Source of the DNA: Flavobacterium ardleyense
GTDB taxonomy: Bacteria > Bacteroidota > Bacteroidia > Flavobacteriales > Flavobacteriaceae
Assembly: GCF_033547075.1 (NCBI RefSeq)
Contig: NZ_CP137891.1
Location: forward strand, 1-64,000
Reading direction: 5' to 3'
DNA length: 64,000 nt
The notes beneath the pieces were generated by a model, which made no database searches, had not been told where the DNA came from, and was given only the letters and a program-made list of their open reading frames with translations. Below, piece by piece: positions 50,383 to 59,262 of this stretch (position 1 is its first letter; the number at the start of each line of letters is the position of its first letter). A program made the translations under genes and the position numbers.

Positions 50383-50423
50383 CAAATATAATCTATGCTT
50401 CTCAAATAAGAAACATAGATTAT
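50383..50423 (-). promoter_or_regulatory. Candidate promoter with overlapping inverted repeat
   Basis: TATATTTG (50383-50390, minus strand) is an exact -7 match 26 bases before the ATG. A perfect 10-bp inverted repeat, ATAATCTATG (50388-50397) with CATAGATTAT (50414-50423), overlaps the box by three bases. It could be an operator or an RNA hairpin between two genes of the cluster. Confidence 0.45.
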
Positions 50424-50434
50424 GTTTTAATTAA

Positions 50435-52120
50435 TTATCTAAGGTTTGTTTTCTTATTCAAAATGAAACCGTTAGTCGTCTTCACCTCCACAATTAGAAT
50501 TTGAGAAGCAAGATTTGGTAAAGAAATAGAAGTCTCTGAAGAGTTGATGCCAGACTTATTATACAAAAGACGTCCACTTATGTCATAAATTTTAATAGTG
50601 TCAATTGCTTCGATAGTCGATCTTACATTTACGCTTTTATTCGTTCCAAATACAATAATGGAATTTTTAAGAACTTCATTATTTGTCAATCCTAGAGCGT
50701 CGTCCACCATAATTTTATAATCTTCAGTTTCTCCATTAACAGTATTTTCGCAAGGCTCTAAGGCGTCAAAGTCTGCTACAGTTGCAGTGCGAACTCTCAT
50801 AAAGGTTTCGCCTAAAACAGCATTTGCTGGCACTACAACATTGGCAACCATTCCTGAAGATACATCAACACCTGATGCAATTGTACCTAAATTATAAGAT
50901 TCTGAAGCAGAAAAAGTTCCATCATGATTCCAATCGATCCATGCTTTGGTAGTCATTGCGGTACTTGTTGCAGTAACTCTTGCAGAAAGTGGATATGATC
51001 CAGTTCTACTAACAGTCGCGGGACCTTGGTCGTAATAATTAGTATAGGTTGCACTACTGCTAGAAGTCGAATTGATATCGTCAAAAGTTACATTTGTAAT
51101 TCCCGCTTCATCTTGTGTACTTACGGTTGGTTGGCAGTAGCATTCTGGACTTGTCACCAAAATAGCTGCTGGAAAAATCATAAGACCCAATTCGTCGCAC
51201 ATTACACCTCGTCTATAGTATGTTGCAAATTCTTGCGTAGTGGTAAGAGTTGGAGCAGTTGCGCCTGGGATGTTAATAAAAGTACCGACATCGGAATAGC
51301 TATATTGCCATTGGTATGATAATCCAGATGCAACAGTATCATCAATTGCTGACAATGTAAATGACTCTCCACAATAATTACTGCTTTGACTCACAACCAT
51401 GCTCCCAGGAAATGGATTTGCCTCACAAGGATCTGTCATCGTTATTTGCATTGACGGTAAGTATCTACGATTTGGAAGGGTTATTGCTGTTGTTCCTTCA
51501 AGAGTACAACCATTAGCATTTGGGTTATTGCTAGCCAAACCTGTTGTTAGATATTCACCAACTAAACCTAAGTGCGCTTTAACTTCAAAACTACTTCCAG
51601 TAGTTTGATTACTTCTACAGACTTCAATGACAATATTACTAGACCCATCCCAATACATTGGAGTGTCAAGTGTAATAGTATGCCATCCAATTGAGGTTAT
51701 ATTTTCTACTGCAGAAGAATAGTATACAGGAAGGTTGGGTATTAACGTTGAAGATAAAACATTTTCAGTAGTAAGACCCATCTTAATTTGCACATTCTCC
51801 GGTTTCAAATTTGAAGGCAATGCTAGTTGCGAAATTTTAAAGGCAACGGTAGTAATATATCCAACAGGAGCTGATTGATTTTGTAACAAATCACCTGTAT
51901 ACATATATTGACTTCTCTGAACTTTATCGTTGGTAGAAAAAGGTGAAATAGCCTGAATATTAACCTGACTTGTTCCATCAAGAATTGTAAAAACCTGTTG
52001 GGCATTAGCTACAGTAGGAGTTAGAAACATCATTGCACCAACTACAGCCGTTTTAACAATCGAACTTTTAAATGAGTGGCAAATGTTTGCGAATCGATTT
52101 TGGGGGTAAAATTTATTCAT
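50435..52120 (-). CDS. Secreted GEVED-domain protein with T9SS type C-like sorting domain
   Basis: A secreted 561-residue protein. The N-terminus (MNKFYPQNRF...) has a long polar lead before a hydrophobic core ending VANAQ (about 41), an extended signal peptide. Residues 45-230 form a beta-module with TPMYWDGSSNIVIEVCRSN, shared in variant form with the other cluster members. Residues about 355-475 match the GEVED domain (AWIDWNHDGTFSASESYNLG; VNGETEDYKIMV). The last 80 residues (IKIYDISGRLLYNKSGIN, QILIVEVKTTNG) are a T9SS sorting domain. The gene lies 41 bases after the 932-residue gene and probably shares its transcript. Confidence 0.85.
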   Translation of the reverse strand: MNKFYPQNRFANICHSFKSSIVKTAVVGAMMFLTPTVANAQQVFTILDGTSQVNIQAISPFSTNDKVQRSQYMYTGDLLQNQSAPVGYITTVAFKISQLALPSNLKPENVQIKMGLTTENVLSSTLIPNLPVYYSSAVENITSIGWHTITLDTPMYWDGSSNIVIEVCRSNQTTGSSFEVKAHLGLVGEYLTTGLASNNPNANGCTLEGTTAITLPNRRYLPSMQITMTDPCEANPFPGSMVVSQSSNYCGESFTLSAIDDTVASGLSYQWQYSYSDVGTFINIPGATAPTLTTTQEFATYYRRGVMCDELGLMIFPAAILVTSPECYCQPTVSTQDEAGITNVTFDDINSTSSSSATYTNYYDQGPATVSRTGSYPLSARVTATSTAMTTKAWIDWNHDGTFSASESYNLGTIASGVDVSSGMVANVVVPANAVLGETFMRVRTATVADFDALEPCENTVNGETEDYKIMVDDALGLTNNEVLKNSIIVFGTNKSVNVRSTIEAIDTIKIYDISGRLLYNKSGINSSETSISLPNLASQILIVEVKTTNGFILNKKTNLR

Positions 52121-52161
52121 AATTAAATATTTAAAAATTAATATAGGTTACTTTTTATTAC

Positions 52162-54960
52162 TTAAAATCTGAATTTCTGCGTTTCGACAGTTCCATTTTC
52201 TAAGTGAATTTCAACTACTAGGAGTTGATTTTTTCGAGGGAGACTTGATAATGCTACCTCGGCTGAGTTGCAGTTTAATTTTCTAGTTAAAACTCTACCA
52301 GACAAATCATAGATTACTATTGTATTGATCAATTCCTGACCAGAATGCAGCTGCACTGCTTCGGCTTTATCAAAAATTACAACTTGATTTGGCTTTGCCA
52401 TAGCGTCAACTAAGTTAGTATTTTTTAACTTGAAAGCAATAACAAATCGGTCATTAAATGCTCCTGCTGCAGTAGCAAAAGTATAGTCCGATTGGGATAA
52501 ATTATGAACGGTATTAGTTAATTTGTCATTTATATATACCGCATATTCAGACATAAAGCCATCTTCCATAAATTTTGAAATCGTATGATTTCCCGCAGTA
52601 GCCGCCGTAAAACCAAGCGGAATAACGTCTTCGCGATTAAATGGTAGACCTTTGGCCATAATTGCCAATTGTTGCTGATCATTTGCAATGCTATAAAACG
52701 CTACATCCCCAGAGTTAATCTGCTCGGCATCGTACATTCTGTCATAATTTTCTGTGGCTCCGGCTACGTATCCAACTAGTATCCTTTGCAGTGCTCCAGA
52801 ATTTGCTTTGAGTTCTAACCAAAATCGGCCAGCACTTGGTAGAACCTCTTTCACTTCTTTTGCAGGATCTGTATTCTGCATCTTATAAAATGGTGCTGGA
52901 GTACTACCTGTAGCCATTCTCATTTGATTATTCCATCCCACGGATGAACCTGCCTCGTTAATAGTCTTAATCATAAAACTCTGACCAGCTGCAACCTTAT
53001 ATACTGCCGGTCCATCGGTTGAACCTAAACCATTTACTGCTAAATAATCAGTATTATTATATCCGTAGTAATGAGTACCTTCAATAAGTGACGGAGCACT
53101 AATATGTCTCCATAGATAGATAGTTCCATCTAACGCGGTATTTGCTTGGACGAATTTGACTGCATCAACTTCTGATGGGTATGGATTACCAATTAGGTTG
53201 AAGTGTCCAACGGTTGGACTTACAGTGATGGCGATAGGTCCATTATTTGGTCGTCCATTAAAGTTGGCAGCAAATGGTAGTGGATTACCTGATATTTCGT
53301 AAGTCTGTGGAGCGCGAATTATATACCCTTTTCCAGCAGTCATTACGTTACTCGGCGATTCAAGTACCCAATTGTCATTAGCATAGCTAAAATATTTATC
53401 CCATAAAGTAGCAGGAGACACATCATATAAGGTAGCATCTGCAACTGGAGACGAATAGTAAGTAAAATCATACCTATTCAATAATGGCGTAGTTCTTTTG
53501 TATTCAACGTTTAAATTAGTATTCAGTTCCTCAGTATTTTGCAAAAGGGCCGAATTATTTTCAAAAACTAATTTTCCTGTATCCTCAATATCTGCTTCGA
53601 CTATTGGGTTATTTAAGATTAAAGTTTTATTTGCAGGAACTTTAAAAGTCACACCTTCTGCAATAGCAATCGAACAATAACTCAGGGAGTTAGAAGACCA
53701 AATTGAATTACTCGCAGTAGGTGCTACCTTAAAATAGGCACTCTCGTTTGGACCTGGAACTTCGTCATCAATCCATTTATCAGCTAATGTAATAGGATCC
53801 TGGGCAAAGGTTTTTACCCCCTTTAAATCTGCGGTACCAGCGTCAGTACCTAAACCAGTTGTGTTTGCTCCTATGTAGGTATAGAAACGGTAGTATGATC
53901 TTTTTGCAGGTTGTTTGACTACAAGAACTGGTTGAGTTTCGTCATAAGGCAAGGGATATGATAAAAACCCTGTATCGGGAGCGTTTGAAACTTCCCATCG
54001 AAATTTTGTAAAACCGGTTGCATAAAGATTTTTGGCAACAATAGCCACAGGCTCGCCAAGACAAGGAGACCTAACTGGCTCAAAATACACAGCTTGCGAA
54101 TTCTCTGCAGTAGCTTGAAAAGTAAATTTTGTAACAGGTCTGTATTTTTTATCACCAGTATTTATTGCTATTGCATTTCCCCCAGATGTACTGTATAAAT
54201 TTTTCCCTAAAGTACTATCGTCCGAATAACAGCCACGAGTCATAAAAGAAGTGCTGTAGTTTTGATAAGTACTAGACATTTTGATTGGTTGACCTAGAGA
54301 AGGATTGTAATCATAACTATATGAAAAATCTACAATTAAGCTACCGCTAGTTGTAACAGTGTAAGGAGTACTAAGGGTGAATTCTATCCATCTCTCTTCA
54401 GAATCCCCTGCGTAAGGCATGTCAGGAATCGTCACTGGCCCGCTAAAAACTTCAGTTAATACGGGAGTATCGATAGCTCCAAATTGAGGTATTTGGTACT
54501 CACTAGGACTCCAATTGTACACATCGGTATTTGCTGGAGTCACCTCTGTACCAACACGAATGGTCACATTTGAAATATAGCGAGGACTGCCGAAGTTGTA
54601 ATGCTGTTTTACGTGAAAGGCTATTTTGGTAATTTTATCACCGTCTTGTGCTTTGACAACCGTTCCACCTTTCAGCTCTGATGCGGTATACAGGAATTGC
54701 ATTCTAGCATTTTTAGACTTATCACTAAATGGCGCTACACCTCTTAAATTGTACGAACCGTAATAAGTTGATGTAGCTATTCCATTTGGAGGAGTGTTAA
54801 TAATATTACGACCGTTATATAAATTGTCTGGTTGCGCAAATGTGCTAAATGACACAAATAGCGCAAAGGCGAAGATTAAATATTTGCTAACAGCTGCATT
54901 AATTATACTGATAGCAAAATCTTCTTTCAAAAAGATGGATAGAGTAGTTTTTGCTTTCAT
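52162..54960 (-). CDS. Large secreted protein with T9SS type C-like sorting domain
   Basis: A secreted 932-residue protein. The signal core (YLIFAFALFVSFSTFAQ, about 27-43) follows an unusually long 26-residue lead. Residues about 45-280 hold a beta-module seen in the neighbours (TAFHVKQ-type strand pattern, TLSTPYTVTTSGSLIVDFSYS). Residues about 490-860 are homologous to the C-terminal half of the 767-residue protein (DFTYYSSPV, GKGYIIRAP, FNLIGNPYPSE). The C-terminus (TIVIYDLSGRVLTRKLNC, LLVVEIHLENGTVETQKF) is a type C-like sorting domain. First of three closely spaced genes. Function unknown; adhesion or matrix roles are typical of such architecture. Confidence 0.84.
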   Translation of the reverse strand: MKAKTTLSIFLKEDFAISIINAAVSKYLIFAFALFVSFSTFAQPDNLYNGRNIINTPPNGIATSTYYGSYNLRGVAPFSDKSKNARMQFLYTASELKGGTVVKAQDGDKITKIAFHVKQHYNFGSPRYISNVTIRVGTEVTPANTDVYNWSPSEYQIPQFGAIDTPVLTEVFSGPVTIPDMPYAGDSEERWIEFTLSTPYTVTTSGSLIVDFSYSYDYNPSLGQPIKMSSTYQNYSTSFMTRGCYSDDSTLGKNLYSTSGGNAIAINTGDKKYRPVTKFTFQATAENSQAVYFEPVRSPCLGEPVAIVAKNLYATGFTKFRWEVSNAPDTGFLSYPLPYDETQPVLVVKQPAKRSYYRFYTYIGANTTGLGTDAGTADLKGVKTFAQDPITLADKWIDDEVPGPNESAYFKVAPTASNSIWSSNSLSYCSIAIAEGVTFKVPANKTLILNNPIVEADIEDTGKLVFENNSALLQNTEELNTNLNVEYKRTTPLLNRYDFTYYSSPVADATLYDVSPATLWDKYFSYANDNWVLESPSNVMTAGKGYIIRAPQTYEISGNPLPFAANFNGRPNNGPIAITVSPTVGHFNLIGNPYPSEVDAVKFVQANTALDGTIYLWRHISAPSLIEGTHYYGYNNTDYLAVNGLGSTDGPAVYKVAAGQSFMIKTINEAGSSVGWNNQMRMATGSTPAPFYKMQNTDPAKEVKEVLPSAGRFWLELKANSGALQRILVGYVAGATENYDRMYDAEQINSGDVAFYSIANDQQQLAIMAKGLPFNREDVIPLGFTAATAGNHTISKFMEDGFMSEYAVYINDKLTNTVHNLSQSDYTFATAAGAFNDRFVIAFKLKNTNLVDAMAKPNQVVIFDKAEAVQLHSGQELINTIVIYDLSGRVLTRKLNCNSAEVALSSLPRKNQLLVVEIHLENGTVETQKFRF

Positions 54961-55042
54961 AACGAGAAATTTAAAATTTGTTTAATTTGGTGTGTATGAA
55001 AAATGGCTTGTATTTAAGAATGGGCGCATTTAATCACAGCAA

Positions 55043-55050
55043 CAAAGATA
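55043..55050 (-). promoter_or_regulatory. Candidate -7 box (TATCTTTG) of the 932-residue protein gene
   Basis: Exact TAnnTTTG match on the minus strand, 82 bases before the ATG at 54960. No TTG at standard spacing. Confidence 0.35.
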
Positions 55051-55269
55051 AACTCAGCAAGCGCTGCTTCATAATTTACACGTCAAAGTGCATATATACT
55101 CGTTATACTACTACTTTTTAGCACTTCCGCAAGTGCTATTTTGCACAGGAATAGCATTTTTTTCTAAATGTTAAAATTTTTTGGTCTTATTTAAATTAAA
55201 ACACTGTGAATGAGTATATTGTAATTATATAATACTATGAGAAAATTCAATAAAATAAGTGGTGGAGTA

Positions 55270-55430
55270 GTTGAGAGTTGAGAGTTGAGAGTTGATAGTT
55301 TGCAGTTAACAGTTTACAGTTTACAGTTTACAGTTGACGGTTGACGGTTGACGGTTGACGGTTGACAGTTTACGGTTACTAGCTTACGGTTTACGGTTTA
55401 CGGTTTACGGTTTATAGTTGACGGTTGACA
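55270..55430 (+). repeat. Heptanucleotide tandem array, 23 units
   Basis: 161 bases that divide exactly into 23 consecutive 7-base units, with no indel. Unit types occur in blocks: GTTGAGA x3, GTTTACA x3, GTTGACG x4, GTTTACG x3 and single variants, consensus close to GTTKACR. The array lies between the 932- and 999-residue surface-protein genes. Confidence 0.9.
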
Positions 55431-55730
55431 GTATAATGTGGAATGTTGAAGTTTAAGTGGAAGTGGAAATGGAAATAGAGATAAAAATTTATTTTAACTA
55501 GGATCATTTAAGAACTTAGGGAATATGTTTCTCTGGTAATATCAAGAATCTGGATAAACTACAAGTTTCAATTTAGATGGATAACGAAGTTAACTGAAAG
55601 CAACTAAATGCAATTGTATGCAGTCTACGCTAATAGAATTACCAAAAACCTTACGGCTTCGGAAATGTGAAAGACCAATAAAGTCGTGTATCGAAGCACA
55701 TTTGCCCGATCTACCGCGATGGTGGTCTGG

Positions 55731-55775
55731 GTAGCGGTCGTGTTATACTCGCAACGAATATATTTGGCGAAAGCC
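55731..55775 (+). repeat. Short dispersed repeat downstream of a type A surface-protein gene
   Basis: GCGGTCGTGTTATACTCG, a few bases, then GAATATATTTGGCGAAAGCC. It begins 40 bases beyond the stop of the 999-residue gene. A close copy stands at 59079-59122 behind the paralogue. Confidence 0.7.
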
Positions 55776-55814
55776 TACCAAAAAAAGACGATAATTATTT
55801 CAAAATTCTTATAG

Positions 55815-58814
55815 CTATAGCTTGACAATTTTTAAAGTTTTAGACCCGGCGGCAGTTGTAATCTTAAGTAGATAAGTAGCCGAAGAAAGTGCTGATAAAT
55901 CGATATTTACGTTACTATTATTTGGTGTCAAGTGAAGCAATTTTTGTCCAATTAAATTTGATACTTCAATTTTCGAAATGTTGTGACTGTTAGCTACTGT
56001 AATCTGTGTGGCTGCTGGAATTGGATACACTTTTAAATGCTCTAAACTATTTTCAGTGACTCCTAGCTGAACAGTTACCAAGACTGCAAATGGCGATGAA
56101 TAACAGTCATTTTCAAACCGGATCGCGTAGTAGGTGGTGTTGGATTGCAGCTGTGTAGTAATTGGCAATTCATTGGACAGCGACAATGCATCTTCGGCTG
56201 TAGCGAACCACAGAATATCGGGTCCGGCAGGTTGGAGATTTGCGAGGGTGGCGTCTTGCATTGCTTCGGAGGTGAGCGTTTGAATTGGCTCGGCAATGAT
56301 GGGCTGTACCGGATTTACCAGCGCAACAACTTCAGTACGTTGTGGGTTTTGGCAGGAAATAGTTGCCGAAAAAACAAATAGTGGTCTGTTGCTATAATTT
56401 ACAACGTTACTAGTGGTATTCGCGCATACTCCAGCTGTTTCTGTAGCCGTAAAATAGTTTGCTTTGATGGTCGAAATATATTCGGTATCATCTGCAAGCA
56501 CTCCCCTATTCATCGTGGGTGATGCATTAGGATTGCCGTGGCAAAACTCGAGCACAATATTTGAAAATCCATCCCATTCAAAAGGAGTTGTAAACTGAAA
56601 AATATTTGACCCAAGCACTGGCATATAACTTGGAGACGTGAATACAGTGGCGAAATTTGAGTTTTCTATAAACTGTGACAGTTGCGCTGTGGATGTTGTG
56701 CCTATCTTGATAGTAAGACCAATCATTGGCAAGCTTCCGGGATTGGTAATCGTTAGTGCGACAGAATTTATAGGGCCGGCGATCATATCTTGATTTTTTA
56801 ATTCTTGCGCTTGAATGATATGCTGCGTATGGTTATTACTCCAAATTGAAAAGAAGGGGTTTTGATATCCTTGCGAGATTTGATCACCACTACCAACTTT
56901 TACATTTTGATCTGCTTCTACAACACTCGCTTGCGCAAAATATGTAGTAGTTTCCTGTAGTTGGGGAGTGGTAAATACATTTCCTGTATAAATACTTTCT
57001 GAACTATCTTGCGATAAATACCACTTCACGTCTTGCGCAACGTCAGTTATTTGCAATGTGGCGGACTGTCCTTGGCAAACTGTATCGTTAGTGGGTTGTA
57101 ATTCTAGATAATCACAGAGTGTTTTGATTCTCACCGCTACTGTCCAAGTGCTCTTATCCTGACCACTACATTGGGAAGCGATATATATTCTATAATCAGT
57201 TTCAGATTCTAGATTTTCTAAATTTAAAGTGGTGGTATCTGATGCTACAGAGCCTGTACTTGCTAGTCCAACGGGTCCACTACCTGGGTTTCCTGATGTT
57301 CTGACTTCGTAAACGTAGCCGCTTTGAGGTATTATGGTGGCAGCGTTCCATGAAATAGTTGCAGCGTTTTTATTTACGTTAGAAGCCGTTGGCAGAGTTG
57401 GTGGAATGCAAGTTGGACCGAAGTTTACAGATATTTCGCCAAGATATAAAATATTACTATTGGCATTAGAATGCGCTTGAAAACCGATACTATAATCGCC
57501 ATCACTTGGAACTGTAAAATCAATATATTGCTGAGTTCCGCCCAAAGTAGTAGATGGTATAGTAAGGTCTAATAATGTTGTACTCATTGCATCGGCTGCT
57601 GGTAATTGTCCAAGTGCTACTTTGAGCTTTTCTTGATAACCAGAGACTTTATATTTGAAAGCAATTCGATAGGATGTGCCCGCGGTAAAAGTTAGCAAAG
57701 GTGTAAAAAACCAATCATCGGCAGGCATCGCGTAATTGTAAGTGTACTGCATAACTTTTCCGGTGATTCCTACTATGGGTGCTACAGTTTTCCAAAATCG
57801 ATCATCGGTATTTACATTTTCCATAGTAACGCAGCTTGGTACATCCGGAAGTACCGCGCTGCTTAAGGGTATTGTATAAGGAATAGTTGCAGAGAGGCAA
57901 AGTGTTGTAATGGGATTTAACGAACTCCATGAACTGAATTCGTTTGACGAACATTTAGATCTTACAAAAATTATGTAGGTTGTATTGGGAGTAAGACCAG
58001 TGACATTCGCGAAAGTCACGCCTTGCTCTACAGTGCCACTTGCAGCGAGCCCTATAGGACCAGAGGCAGCTACTCCTGAAGATCGAATTTCATAATCATA
58101 ACCTAATGACGGTGGGTTGCTCGGTGCAATCCAACTTAAAGTAAAAGCGTTGGCGGTGACTGTACTTGGATCTACTGCAATGGCACTCGGGGGAGCGCAA
58201 CTAGTAGAGTTCCCTTCGGTAAAGGTGATATTGTCAAAATAATAGTAAATATCGGAATTTGCACCTACGGCCTTATTTTGAAATCTTACAAAGAGTGGCC
58301 CCGCTGCTGGTGTAAAGGTCGCAGTTTTTGTTGTGCAATTTGAGGATGTAATGTGTGAAAGAAGATTTACGGTAAAAAAAGTTGTCCAAGGTCCAGATGC
58401 ACTATTACTCCACTGCGCTTTGATATCGACTTGATTTCCTGCAGCTGCAGCTAAAGTTTCGTAATCTAAGACTTTGTAGTCAAAAGTCATGTTGATTGGT
58501 GCGGCAGTAGTTGTCCCTAAGGACGGTGATATCAGAATGTTTGTACTGTTAAAATAAACGTTCGCTCTTGTTGAATTTCCGATACCGCATGCGGAAGTAT
58601 TTGTCTGGGCAAATTCTCCATATCCCGTGGTAGTCCACCCTTGCATGCTATTTTCAAAATTAAAATTGGCATTAATTTGTGCTTCGGCAAAATGTATTGT
58701 GAAGAAAAATATCAGCAAAAGAAATGCGTTACTTTTTCTTCCATTTTTGATGAGCTTTTGCTGATCAAAACAGTCACTTAGAAGAAGTCTATTTTGAGGG
58801 TAAAGTTTTAGCAT
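55815..58814 (-). CDS. Large secreted multidomain protein with T9SS type A sorting domain
   Basis: A secreted 999-residue protein. The signal core (FLLLIFFFTIHFAEAQ, about 31-46) follows a long lead starting MLKLYPQNR, similar to the start of the 561-residue neighbour. Then come a jelly-roll-like domain (about 50-205, FNFENSMQGWTTTGYG), a fibronectin type III domain (about 208-305), a beta-domain (about 310-462, QEKLKVALGQLP, FQAHSNANSN), a second fibronectin type III domain (about 465-565), an SprB-like or Ig-like stretch, and the TPFEWDGFSNIVLEFCHGN module. The C-terminus (LKVYPIPAATQITV, LIGQKLLHLTP, TYLLKITTAAGSKTLKIVK) is a type A sorting domain. It is a paralogue of the 1023-residue protein. 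Confidence 0.87.
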   Translation of the reverse strand: MLKLYPQNRLLLSDCFDQQKLIKNGRKSNAFLLLIFFFTIHFAEAQINANFNFENSMQGWTTTGYGEFAQTNTSACGIGNSTRANVYFNSTNILISPSLGTTTAAPINMTFDYKVLDYETLAAAAGNQVDIKAQWSNSASGPWTTFFTVNLLSHITSSNCTTKTATFTPAAGPLFVRFQNKAVGANSDIYYYFDNITFTEGNSTSCAPPSAIAVDPSTVTANAFTLSWIAPSNPPSLGYDYEIRSSGVAASGPIGLAASGTVEQGVTFANVTGLTPNTTYIIFVRSKCSSNEFSSWSSLNPITTLCLSATIPYTIPLSSAVLPDVPSCVTMENVNTDDRFWKTVAPIVGITGKVMQYTYNYAMPADDWFFTPLLTFTAGTSYRIAFKYKVSGYQEKLKVALGQLPAADAMSTTLLDLTIPSTTLGGTQQYIDFTVPSDGDYSIGFQAHSNANSNILYLGEISVNFGPTCIPPTLPTASNVNKNAATISWNAATIIPQSGYVYEVRTSGNPGSGPVGLASTGSVASDTTTLNLENLESETDYRIYIASQCSGQDKSTWTVAVRIKTLCDYLELQPTNDTVCQGQSATLQITDVAQDVKWYLSQDSSESIYTGNVFTTPQLQETTTYFAQASVVEADQNVKVGSGDQISQGYQNPFFSIWSNNHTQHIIQAQELKNQDMIAGPINSVALTITNPGSLPMIGLTIKIGTTSTAQLSQFIENSNFATVFTSPSYMPVLGSNIFQFTTPFEWDGFSNIVLEFCHGNPNASPTMNRGVLADDTEYISTIKANYFTATETAGVCANTTSNVVNYSNRPLFVFSATISCQNPQRTEVVALVNPVQPIIAEPIQTLTSEAMQDATLANLQPAGPDILWFATAEDALSLSNELPITTQLQSNTTYYAIRFENDCYSSPFAVLVTVQLGVTENSLEHLKVYPIPAATQITVANSHNISKIEVSNLIGQKLLHLTPNNSNVNIDLSALSSATYLLKITTAAGSKTLKIVKL

Positions 58815-59190
58815 GAAGTAAGATTTAGGGAAAACTAATTTACAACATTTTAAGAAAACTTACAATATTATTTTGAAAATCGGATTTTACTATTTGCTAT
58901 AGCCATTTGGATGTCAGTCTTTAAATTTAGGATTTTAAAGATTGCAATAAACCCTTCTGGAAAATATAGATTATTAAGAAATAGAATTTGTATTTAACGT
59001 ATAGCTTCGACAATGGAAGTCACGAATTAATCACTTCAAACGAGAACAGCTGGTCGATATAAGAAAATCGTCGGACAAGCGGGGTCGTGTTTTACTCGGT
59101 CAGAATATATTTGGCGTAAGCCCACTAAAATTAATATTAGAGGTGCTCTACCAAATTAAGTTTTCTAAAATCGCTTGGTAAAATTTTTAA
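58815..59190. other. Intergenic region between the two type A paralogues
   Basis: Gene-free. It holds the repeat copy at 59079-59122 and, at its right edge, the terminator of the 1023-residue gene. No exact TAnnTTTG box was found before the 999-residue gene. Confidence 0.5.
59079..59122 (+). repeat. Short dispersed repeat, second copy
   Basis: GCGGGGTCGTGTTTTACTCG, a few bases, then GAATATATTTGGCGTAAGCC. It lies 141 bases beyond the stop of the 1023-residue gene, mirroring the copy at 55731-55775. Confidence 0.7.
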
Positions 59191-59224
59191 AAAAAAAGCC
59201 TGAAACAAAAATGTTTCAGGCTTT
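59191..59224 (-). terminator. Terminator of the 1023-residue protein gene
   Basis: A perfect 12-bp stem AAAGCCTGAAAC / GTTTCAGGCTTT with a six-base loop and a long T-run on the minus strand. Confidence 0.9.
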
Positions 59225-59262
59225 AATTAGAATCTAAAAGCTAGCAAAATGATAGCGAACGA

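Larger units (their letters stand above)
54961..55814. other. Repeat-bearing intergenic region inside the surface-protein cluster
   Basis: About 850 bases. It has a TATCTTTG box on the minus strand (55043-55050) upstream of the 932-residue gene, a 23-unit heptad array (55270-55430), and a short repeat (55731-55775) downstream of the 999-residue gene. No gene recognised. Confidence 0.55.

Noticed and set aside
55270..55430. Possible CRISPR array
   Set aside because: Units are 7 bases, directly adjacent, without spacers; no cas genes are present.
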